Below the pieces are notes generated by a model, which had not been told where the DNA came from, ran no database searches, and worked only from the letters and a program-made list of their open reading frames with translations. The translations under genes were made by a program, and so were the position numbers. From Sthenelais limicola (taxonomy: Eukaryota; Annelida; Polychaeta; Phyllodocida; Sigalionidae): a stretch of 64,000 bases of DNA. Below are positions 39,701-51,700 of this stretch, one piece after another; position 1 is the first letter of the stretch, and the number at the start of each line of letters is the position of its first letter. The stretch lies in assembly GCA_942159475.1 (NCBI GenBank), contig OW804096.1, positions 11,643,871 to 11,707,870 on the forward strand, written 5' to 3'.

Positions 39701-42700
39701 GTATCCATCAACATATATACTATACTCATACATGCTAATGGATGCATTTATTCATGAATGCATTCATTCGTTCATGCATTATTCATACATGTCTGTATGC
39801 ATATGCAGTCTACTTGTAGTTTAAATAATATTTTAATTTAAATATTTTAATTATAATATTTAAATAAATTCATTACACAGGGTGTTATTCTCAGATATCT
39901 CTATTAGAATATAATAGAAAATATAGTAAAGAAGATGATACAAAATTGAATTTATTTCATTGCATACATTCATTTTAATACTGTATTTGGTGTTTGAGAT
40001 TACTGTCATATTATTATGCGTTAGCATTTTACATATCAATACGATTTGAAAATACATCTATTACTGACAAACGTGGCCCCAGACTGTTTGAGACACTTTT
40101 TCGCCCCCTTCTCCCTTTTCCTGCTGTTCCTATTCTATTCCTTAACCTAGAGAAAGGTTTCGGACGTTTACCTAGTGGTACAACATTTGAGTTTATAACT
40201 CAAAAGTCATTTGTATTTCTGTTTTCGGCACAATGGGTCACATCAAACGAAGTCATTAGGGCGATGATCACCTGACTAAGAAGTTTACCCCTTATCAGAT
40301 CAGAGGTCGGCCCTTTACCCCTTATCAGATCAGACAGGCCAGAAAGGCCCCAGCGAGCCCAGGGCCGGGCCTAGAGCGCCAGCTCAGGTGGTTTTCCCCC
40401 AGTGTAACCACAAGAGTAATAAACACCAGATGTCCACAGTCCAGATGTCCAACTTTTTAAATTAAAGGATGTACAACAATAAGTCATGTGTAAATATATT
40501 CTCCTTAACATAAGAAAACTTTTGGTCTTTATTCCATAATTCTATCTTGTTTAGAAGCCAAGATAATATTTTATACATTTTATAAATGAAACCCTCTGAT
40601 CTTACCACCATCACCACCACCACCACCTCACCACAGACACTTTCATCACCCTCGCATCTCGATGGGTGGGCCTTCCTCACTTCCACCACCCCACTAGGTG
40701 TCACAGGAAAATGAGTAACAGATAACATCCTAGCACCGATGTCTGATGCCAAGATAATTGTGGGCACTGTGTGATGTCAACATTTACACCCACACGACCA
40801 CAATCAATTCCCTTTATGAGTATCCCTTTCATGAGCCCCTTCGAAATTCCCTCTATAAATACAGGTTACATTTTATAAGAATGGCAGCTTTTTTAATTGA
40901 AGGATGTACAAAAATAATTCTGGTGCAGAAGTATTCTAATGATCATAACAATACTTTTCGTCTTTGTTTCATAACTGTGTGATGTTTAGAACTGAAAATA
41001 CATTTCTATATAGTTTCTAATGTGGTGCCACCACCTTTCCCAGAAATCAACCACCCTAACCTTGCACTCATCTGACCTTGCACTCTCCATCCCTCCATCC
41101 CTCCTCCTCCTCCTCCTCCTCCATCCCTCCTCCTCCTCCATCCCTCCTCCTCCTCCATCCCTCCTCCTCCTCCTCCATCCCTCCTCCTCCTCCTCCATCC
41201 CTCCTCCTCCTCCTTCGGAATTTTTTTTTTTCATTTTTTTTTTCATCTACATTGTCTAGGGTCTTGCTCCTAACCGCAAAATGCCATTGACTTTTTGATT
41301 GACAATTCTGATTTTTCGATTGACTATTTCGACTTTCCAATTTATTGTTCTGACTTTATGACTTTTCGATTGACTATTTCGACTTTCTGAAAGACTTAAT
41401 GGAATTTCTGACTTAATGGTTGACTATTCTGACTTAACAATTGACTTTTAGATTGACTATTTTGACTTTACGATTGACTTTTCTGATTTTACGATTGACT
41501 ATTTTGACTTTTCGATCACCTATTTTGACTTTTCGTTAGACTATTTCAAATTAAAATGATTAAAATGACTTTTTGATTGACTTTTTTTACTTTTCGATTG
41601 ACTATTTTGACTTTTTGATTGACTATTTTGACTTTTCTGATTGACTATTCTGACTTTCGATTGACTTTATTATTGACTTTTCTGATTGACTATTTTGACT
41701 TATGATTGACTTTTTACTTTTTGATTGACTACTTCGACTTTCTGATTGACTTTCTGATTGACTTTTCTAACTTTCTGATTTACTTTGATTGACTATTTCG
41801 ACTTTCTGATTGACTATTCTGACTTAACGAATGACATTTCTGACTTTTTGATTGACTTTCTGATTGACTATTCTATATATGCCCCCATTTAAAGGCCACA
41901 AGGATATATCATGAATGAAATCGAAATATAACTTAATGTAATTGTACTTAGTTTCATGTAATAGAATAATACTTAATTGTCACTGGTCAAATCAATAAGG
42001 CCACCAAAAATAGGTGCGTTTCCGATTACCCCCACCACCAACCCCCTACATAGAAAAAGATTCCCCTCCCTGCCTTTTTTTTGGCCTAAATTGAAAACAT
42101 CCCTCTTTACCAATGTATAAACACCCCACCTATTAGCTAACGCAGTGTTGGTAAAAAATCCAACACTCTATCAGCCTCATTCCTCTCTTGTCTATTAAGA
42201 GCTTATCACATACTAAATTTTGCCCTGATCATCTTCTATAATGAATTCTTTGCTAACTTAACTCCTCTGACTGCAGAGAAAGTGAACAACACCACAATAC
42301 AGGCAACAAGTCCACCTATCTGGTCATTCGGCCAATGTCTGCCGGAGAACGAATGTCTGAACGGACACCACAACTGTGACGAGAGCGAAAATTGCACTGA
42401 CCTGCCGCAGGGATTCAGATGTGACTGCAAGATTGGATACGCCCGCGACAACAGGTAATCTTTGTTTACATTCATTGGGTTTTTGTTTACATTCATTGGT
42501 GTATTCATGAGTCCACAGATCATTGATACAAACTACAGGAATGAGTGTCTTTCAGTATTTCAACTGAAATCAGTATTTTTTAAAACTTGCAAAAATTGTC
42601 GAATTTCCCCCAAATCCCTATCCTCAAATTTCCAATAAAATATTCAAAAAGAGGCACATTTAATTGTTTTCCAAAAAGTTCTGGGGGACAACTACCCTCC

Positions 42701-45700
42701 CCCATTGGGGTTTTTTCAACTACCCTCCCCCATTAGGTGTTTTTCAATTACCCTCTCCCATTGGTGGTTTTCCCCTTACCTGTAATATTTCAGTACTTTT
42801 GCTATGGCCCCACTTTCATGCCTAACTATAATATCACTGAAAATATTCTGCCCAATTTTCTTAAACTTGCTAAAGATTTTTTTATGTAAGAGCTGAATGC
42901 TTCCCATCATGACCTGTAACTAACATGCAGTGGTACATGCAAGTCCCCTATTAATCCTTCAAGTGATCAACTTTGTTATCAGGAAATCTTTTCATATTTA
43001 ATTTTTCTGTCTCTTTTCTCTGGTCTCTTTTTCTCTGTCTTTCTCCGTTCTTCTCTATCTCTATTTCCTGGGTATGATCATAAACTGCCTTCCTCTCAGC
43101 TCTCCCACCCTTGATATAACCATATTAAATGTGTTGATAAGGGCGTAAAGCAACCAATCTCACTCACTCACTCACTTAATCAATCCTTTAATAATTTCAG
43201 TGGGAAGTGTCGGCCCGACTGCAAGCAGCAATGTCAGCCATATGGAGACTGTGTGGCCCCTGATGTATGTCAGTGTCACTTTGGTTATGTAGGTCACAAC
43301 TGCTCCACTGAGTGTCTCTGTAATCAGCACAGCAACTGTAAGAGTGTGGCAGAGAGACATGATTGCCTCGAGTGTCAGAACAATACCAAGGTGAGTTCTT
43401 ATCTTTATTAAACCCCTGTGCTGTTGCTTCCTATACCTTCAGCATTGTATGCCACACTTGGTCAAGGTGGTGCATAACATGTAAATTATGCCACCCTTGG
43501 TGCATACAACAAGAAGGTCTGCCAAAAACTGAAATAACTTTTTTTATTTTTACTTATTTATATTTTTTATTCATTAATGGGGTGTAATAAATATGGAACA
43601 AAGCTCAGGTGAAGTCTGTACACTTGTTAGTGACCTCAGGAGCGCGGAAGATCTCGGGCTAACGTCCTCTAACTTCCCACACTCCCTCGGTCACCAACAA
43701 GTGTACAGATTTCCCCCTTGCTATGTTCCATCTATTTATTCAGCTATTCAGCACTATACAGATTGCTGCTTGATATCATCTGACATTTGCGAGTTTAAGC
43801 AACCCATCCTCAGGAGCAACTCTGTCCCTAAGCGCAAGGAATGAGGCCACATATGCCAAGATGTGACCCTCATAAGGGCGGGGAAGAGGGCCGCTTCTTG
43901 CGTTGAGGCTACCTAACCATTCCATGTAAAATCTAGCAAGTTTATAAGGAAGGTGGGGGTGGGTGGGGTATTTTTATATTGTTTAAAATTATATATAATA
44001 TACAGTAAAAATATGTTTAGTTTTACTGGCTGTAATACTTAATTCCTTATATTGGATCTATACAAAATGATTGAAATTGCAATTCTTCAATCAAAAAAAC
44101 TTATCTTCACACAGGATTCAAGTTCTCAATCAAAGAAAAATGTTAATCAATCAATATTCATCTAGTTTATTTAATTAATCATGGTATCCCTTTCTCTCCA
44201 TTTGCAGGGAAGCCAATGCCAGGAGTGTAAGCCACTGTTTGTGGGCGACCCTAAGAACGGTGGACAGTGCAAGTCGTGTGCAGAGTTCTGTAACCAACAT
44301 GGCAAGCTGTGCCTCTCCCAGGACCAGTACACCCTGGTCATCAGTCTGGGCAATGTACCCAAGCTTAGCAATGTAAGTATTTTTTGGAACATGTTTTATT
44401 GCAGGAGTAGACATTCAGTGTCGTCGCAGTGACGATGTTCCCACTGCCTGCCTAGAACAATTTGCAAGATTACATACATGCTTGAACAATATGAAATATA
44501 ATATTCAATGGTTAGTAAAGATACATTTTGTTGGTCGAGGTGGAAGACCAGGGGAGCTACAAGCTGTGATACATAAGTAGGTTTAAACTGGATGTCGCGG
44601 GACTAAATCGCTTCTTAAATTTATTTTAATAGGAGAAGCATCTAGATTTCTGATATTCTGGTCTAGATTATTCCAAGTTTGAGCTAGTTCATAACTAACA
44701 GATTGCCTATTCCTTTCAGCTTTAGGGGTATTAGCTTCATGTGTCAGCCCATTTCTATAGTCTATTCAGTATTGATTGATTGATGTTGTTTATTACCAGA
44801 ACATTATAACAGTTACATAGTGAGAAAATATACGATATGTCTGGAGATAGGTGCTCACAACTATGCTAGCCATAGATCTTCCAGAGAGTATGTTACGGTA
44901 AAACTTTCTACTTTGGCTGTTGACTGTCGGTCAAATAAAGTTCATAACAATACATTACCCTCAAATAGTCACGACCCTTTTTCTATATAACCAACCATAT
45001 TTAACTTACACCTTTAGGAAAATAGCCTTTAAAATTCTTTCCAGCCTATAACATTTTCATGAAAATGTGTTCCTCCTTTTCTAAGTAGTCAGGAACACAC
45101 TAGAAGACCTGAAATTTAATTCCAGATGCTTGTCTCCTTTTTGTACACCTCCATCATCTATGAATGAAAAAATGCTTTGAATTGAATTGATTCAGACAGA
45201 AATAACACTGCTACAACTCAATAGGCCTTATCCGAATTAAGATTTGATGACTGGTAGAGAGGGGCCAAAGCAGAGGGTGATGGGTAAATTTGACCGGAAC
45301 TGGGGCCAAGCCACCTGTGTTTACATTATGTGGGTGCAGGTTCCAATGGACGCAGAGAGGGACCCTTATTAAAAGTCATTTTAGAGGCAGAAAAACATCT
45401 AATATTGCCACCCAACTTGAGGATATATGAGACAACACCATGCCCTATCTTCATGTTAATTTATTTTCCTTAGATGGTTATGGAAAACAATTACTAGAAC
45501 AAATGTCAACAAGTCATTGGATGCACTGTATCTTGTTTCTCTTCTAACTCCAGATATCTAGGATGATGACTCGGGGACCCAAGAATGACGAGAACCCAAT
45601 ATGTATTGACTGTCAGGACAACACTGAGGGCCAGGTTTGTGAGCAGTGCAAGAGTGGATACTTCAGATTAACCGACAAAAAGACTGAAGGATGTGAAAAG

Positions 45701-48700
45701 TAAGGCATATTTATGTACTGGTCTGGAACTTACTGAGTTTCTTGATTATGGGGTGGTATCAGGCCATTCACTATTAGGGGGTGGTATCAGACCATTCACT
45801 ATTAGGGGGTGGTATCAGACCATTCACTATTAGGGGGTGGTATCAGACCATTCACTATTAGGGGGTGGTATCAGACCATTCACTATTAGGGGGTGGTACC
45901 AGGCCATTCACTATTACGGGGTGGTACCAGACCATTCGCTATTAGGGGGTGGTATCAGACCATTCACTATTAGGGGGTGGTATCAGACCATTCACTATTA
46001 GGGGGTGGTATCAGACCATTCGCTATTAGGGGGTGGTATTAGGGGGTGGTATCAGACCATTCGCTATTAGGGGGTGGTACCAGACCATTCGCTATTAGGG
46101 GGTGGTACCAGACCATTCACTATCAGGGGGTGGTATCAGACCATTCACTATTAGGGGGTGGTATCAGACCATTCACTATCAGGGGGTGGTATCAGACCAT
46201 TCACTATCAGGGGGTGGTATCAGACCATTCACTATCAGGGGGTGGTATCAGACCATTCACTCTATGTCCAAGTGAAGAGAGGTTGATAAGAGGGAATAGA
46301 AGACTTGAATTGCCATGAATATGACTCCACATGGATGTCGTCATGGCATTAAGCAACCATTACTTACTCACCTTGAATTCAGTATTATAAGCAAGGTGAT
46401 GGAGTGGTACCAGCAATTTTCCTATAGCTTCACAAAGATAGCTGCTATGAATAGGTTTACCCATTAATTAATTTAACGCTTACAGGTAGTATACTCGGAC
46501 CTTGCCTTGAACACTCATTCTTCTACTAAGCTCTCCCTATATCATAACATAGCCAATTATGCGCGCCCGCTGCGTGACATCCCATCAACAGTGCCACCTG
46601 TGAAAGTCTGTGGATTGCTGCTGATTGGGTCCAGGGAGTGGCGGCTGCTAGTAGACACCTTGCGAATGTAATTCAGACATGTTTAGGCGGTTTTTGTATT
46701 ATTGTTGGCACAGTTAAAACATTATATGGATATTTTGTTTCTCCTGCCTTCCCCCTCACCACAAACCATACAAACCCACCCGCCATCCCTGTCGCCTAGA
46801 TTGACATAGCATCTACACAACCCAGAGATAGAAAATAATGTTGTGAGACCCGGCCGAGGCTCGAGCGTGCAACCCTCCGCACTGTAGGCGAGCGTCATAC
46901 CGACTGAGCTACAAAGTTTGGTAGTAACAGTGTGGCTGAACTATGCTAGTAAACATGGCATAGCTGGCATGGCAGAAGAAGGCAAAATGTTCTTACTCCT
47001 TTATTCATGCTATGAAGACACTTACTAGTAAAACATCGATCAAGAGATGTTGAGAGGGCGTTCTGTGGCAATGGAAATGGGGCAAATATATGATTTCAAG
47101 GTAAAAAGGTGTTTGGGTGCCGTTTTGAGCAAGTATCCTTTCTCTGAAATAGAGAGACTGGGGCGACACCTGCAGGCTTTGATTAGTACCTGCGGCACCT
47201 TTGGGGCCACAACTAAGTCACGCTCTGTCGAGAGAGAAACCAGCCCAGGCAATGAACGTATGTATTTGTTACACACTATAGCTCAGTATTTACAACCAAC
47301 TCTTGGCGGAATACTTACTGGATTTAGGGAGGCTGTGGAGACTCCACTGGAAGACTGAAATTTACAACCATAAAGGGAGAATGGCAATCATTATCCCCAG
47401 CGTTACTTCATTTAATAACTCATGACAGACAAGAATGTAAGATCTTAGGTAAGACATTCCCTTTATTTATTTGTATATAGCTCAATCAAGTCCAATTGAC
47501 GAATGTATGTCAATTAAATATAATCAAGTCCAGCCTGAATGCATATAATCGCTTACATGCACCCCCTTGTGATGTCACTCAACATGGCTAAGGGAACAGT
47601 GTCCAAGGATACTGAGGAGGAATGTTGCTAGTTCTCTCAGTAGCAGAGTAAGGTCCACTTGTCACGTCTAACAATATAATTGCTTACAGCCAGTTTGTAA
47701 AAGCATGTGTGTACAGTCCAGTCTAGGTTCAGAGTCTATCAGTTCCCTTCAAACTAAGGAAAACTGGTTGTAAAATCCCGTTAGGACACTAGTTGTGGGC
47801 CTACTCCAGAGCCGGGAAAGCCATTGACTCCTCAATCTTATCTCATCAGTTAGATTCTGAGCCTAGATTGATTCTATTGGACTTGATTTGTAGACATGAA
47901 TACATTTAAGTGGATATAATCAGGTTATTATAAGAGGCTTGAAATACTAAACATGCAAAAACATTCCACCACAGGGGTCGGAGTTGGCATTGGACTGAGA
48001 GGTTCCTAGAGTCGTGGATTCGTATCCCATAGCATCTTACCACAGGCACCATTTCACCTCCCACCCCAGTGTACGCCGACTGGGCTATCAAAGACCGGCC
48101 ATGTGTATAGCTGCCTAAGACCGGCCATGTGTATAGCTGCGTATGCCTATACGTTGGAGTATGCAAAACCATAGCGCGGTGCTAGTAGCCCTATCAGTTT
48201 ACCATAGCTGAATGTGCCGCAGGATAAATGAACATCGCTGATTAATTCCAAATTAAAAAGCTATGTGGTGATTAGATTAGATAACGTTAATCAGGATTAC
48301 AAGAATTCAATATAGAATTGATAGCACTTGCATACAAGTTTTTAGAAAGTAATAAAATTGTCTCCAGATAGTACGTAGCACTACAATATTGGTACAATGT
48401 GACATCGATATCCCCTTGGAGATAAAGGAGGATAAGGGGAGAAATATCAGGAATTAGATTTAAATGTAGAAAATTAAAAATGAATTTTAGTCGACAATAA
48501 GAACATTATATTAAAATCTATAAAATCGGTAATGAATATTTGTTAATGCTTCTTCTATGAGTATTTTTTTGCATTTTATTAAATCAGCATGAACTGAGAA
48601 TAATAATTGCGCATAATGTTTATTGCTGAATAAAAATCATTAAAAACAAAATGCTTAAAATATTGAAAAGGCTATAATTCCAACGCAATGTGAACAGCAC

Positions 48701-51700
48701 ATAATTATAACGTGAAAAACAACTTGATATAGAGAAATATGAAGATATCATTGTTGCTACATTATCAGCACGTTGTCAAATAACAATTCCTGGAGATTGG
48801 ATGTACCTTGTTGTAGCATGTTTGGTCTATGATCAATGGAGAACTGAAATGAAGTTCTAAAAAACTTTAAGCACTGTATGAAAATAGTAGCAGTACTGTA
48901 CTAGCAGTGTTGTAGGAACATACTTATAATGTAATAGCGTTGTTAACGATTTAAAACCAAAAAATGACGGATGTTAACGGTCACCAATACAAAACGTCGA
49001 ATTTACAAAGTGTGTTACCTGTCCAATAATAAATTTATAAATAATAATAAATAAATAATAAATTTGATTAGATTAGATTTGGCATAATCGGTTGGTAATA
49101 GTTTAGTAAAAAAAAAGATTGATTAAAGATAGCAGTGCAATTCCATTGTCTTTGGGTTTTGAATAATAAGTTGTTAATTCTTTGCAGGTGTGAATGCAAT
49201 GGACACAGTAACATCTGTGATAAAGACAGTGGCATCAACTGTGACTGTAAGAACAACACCAAATCCCCCCGCTGTGAAGAGGGCCAGCAGGAAACTGATA
49301 AGAAGTGCTATATGTTACAAGTAAGTTAACCTTTTCACAATTATCACATTCCCACATGCAACATGAAAGCCATATAAAACTTGTTTTTACTCCATATTTC
49401 TCAACTTTCTTTGTTGCATGCTATATATATTATATGACACATCATTTGGCATAAGTGGAGTCTCAACTTTAGACAATATTAAAGCTGCACTTTCAGCTAT
49501 TACCACAAACAAAATCTTACCAAATTTAATCATTGTTTGACCTATAGGACTGAATATTCTGATACTGTTATGTAATTATACAAGAATTGGCTGAATAGGG
49601 GCGCTGGTAGGCGATAATAAGTGAAGCCACTGCAGGAAAGGATTTTGGCGGGTCCGCAAAATGTAAATGTGGACTTTTATGAAATCTGTAGCAAAACAAC
49701 AGGACAAAATCCTTCACAAGGAAATGAATGGAACAAAAATTAGAAAATCTTAAATTTGTGAACGATGTTAACTGAGAGTGCAGCTTTAAGAGAGAATGTA
49801 ATGAGCATGTTATCTTGGGGCATGTACACAGCAATAGCCACACATTTTTACAGATCTAGAGTTACTGTTATGGATCCACAAGAAACAAAGTATATATATG
49901 TCCCTAGATAACATGCAAGTCATATTCTATTATTATATCATGATGCAATATAGTGTAGTAAAATGTCAAACTAATCTTGTTCATTTCTCTGACAGAACTA
50001 TCTTCTTTTTGTTTATGCCAAAGCACTAAGTAAGCGACTCTCCTATTGGCTGAGAGGTTATGGCTTCTGGCATTATCTGCTATCATTGTATCTAAACACA
50101 GTGACATAGTACTCAACCAATAGGAAGACTTGTTACTATAAATTGGATCATACATGTGAATGTGGAAATTATTGTATGATAAGATTTCATTCAATAGACA
50201 TACAGTACTGTGTTGTGTACACCCACCCATTGTGATATAAACTTAAAGGAATTGATCATCCTCTGTTATCTGTTATCTATTACACATACCTTTCTCCTCT
50301 TCCCTGCTTACAGTGCTCAGAATGTGTGGATAACTTCCATGGTAAACCTACAGACAACCACCAGTGTTACCGGCAGATGACGGTGGACAGGGACTATTGC
50401 TTGGACCCCACCACACAGATGCACTGTAACATGGAGCCTGCAACCCTCCACTGGGGTCGCAGTGTCTTCTTCGCTGTACAGCCCAAGTACCTCAATGTGG
50501 ACATTCGCATCACTCTAGATATAACCAAAGGCGGTGAGTTATTGGCATTTGTGATGTGTTTCAGAATAAACAGTCATAAGTTGCAAAAAATGGACCATCA
50601 TATATGAAAAGATGAGATCAAGCAAATTCAAATGATGGTTAGGCATAGATAAAAAGTTCTTCTATATGTTCTGTGCATTGTAAAAAGGTTAGCGATATCT
50701 CTTGAGTGGTCAATCACTAGTAAAATAGTTAATTGTACTCCTTAGGATAACCTCAGACAGGCGTAGATACATTTAGAACATTGTCTTGGAATTTGGTACA
50801 TGTACATGTATTTCTACCACAAAGAACACCCCCAAAAATGAAAACATTCCTAAAAAGAGTTTTTGTGAGAATGACATTTGAAAAATACCATTTCTATGAC
50901 TTATGACACATCACATTTGTATGCATGAACATTGCTGGTCCCTGCTGTCTTTTGTAAGAAGTAATTCAAAACTAATTCATCAACTTGGCAAACTGGTCCA
51001 CCAACTACATTGAAAACACTTTAAGAGCCTTATCAACAGCAAAATAATTAAAACTAATGAAATTTTTTAATTTCAACACAATTATATTAGTAAGAATGCT
51101 CAGAAGAGGAAGGAAATAGGACCAGGGCTGTCAAATCTATTGCATTGATAGAAGTAATTAAAGATATTTTCATTAAATACTTTTATTTCTCTCTTCTAGG
51201 AGTGGACCTGTTCTTCTCCCCCTTCCTGGACACCTACAAAGTGACTGTTGACCCAACGACCGGTGTGCACACAGTAGAAATCGATGAGAACTACAAATTT
51301 GCTGCTGGTAACCAAGGAAACCTTCGTGTTACTAGAGAAATTGGTGATCAGAACAACACCAACAGCATCTCGGATCCACGTGGTCAGCGCTCGGTCATGT
51401 CAAACAACTCAGACTCAGACTCTGACGCCACCTCAGGCCAGAAAGTCTTCACCTACGAAGAAATCGAAGCCAAAGATTTCCACACCTTCATCAAACTGAT
51501 GCATAAAGATGTGTTCCTGAGGGTGAAGAATATCCACCATCGTCTGGTTATAACGCTACCAGAGGGTGTGCATGAGCTCAAAGTTTCCCGCTTTTACTTG
51601 GTACTTCTGGGTACGGGGAGCTCAGGGAGCAATGAAACGTATGGGAACTTGTTCTTCCGACAGGACCAGCCTCACATCGACCTGTTTGTTTTCTTCTCTG

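Larger units (their letters stand above)
39530..42276. other. Intron between w23 and w24, remainder
   Basis: AT-rich with ATTCATTCATGCAT-type words near 39735-39800. Segments 40420-40600 and 40860-41040 are diverged direct repeats (GGATGTACAA, AATACTTTTCGTCTTTGTTT-like, TCTATATAG). No gene. Confidence 0.5.

Noticed and set aside
41020..41340. Low-complexity ORFs rich in Ser/Pro or Arg/Gly
   Set aside because: Readings of the CTC triplet tract on both strands.
45750..46262. CRISPR-like regular array
   Set aside because: Units are contiguous with no unique spacers, in an animal intron.
46842..46916. Functional tRNA gene
   Set aside because: A box is good but acceptor-stem pairing is poor and the anticodon stem has a bulge; better explained as a SINE head.
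47047..47358. 103-residue ORF in the w27-w28 intron as a gene
   Set aside because: No recognisable domain, no start context or splice partner; may be a mobile-element remnant but nothing supports this.
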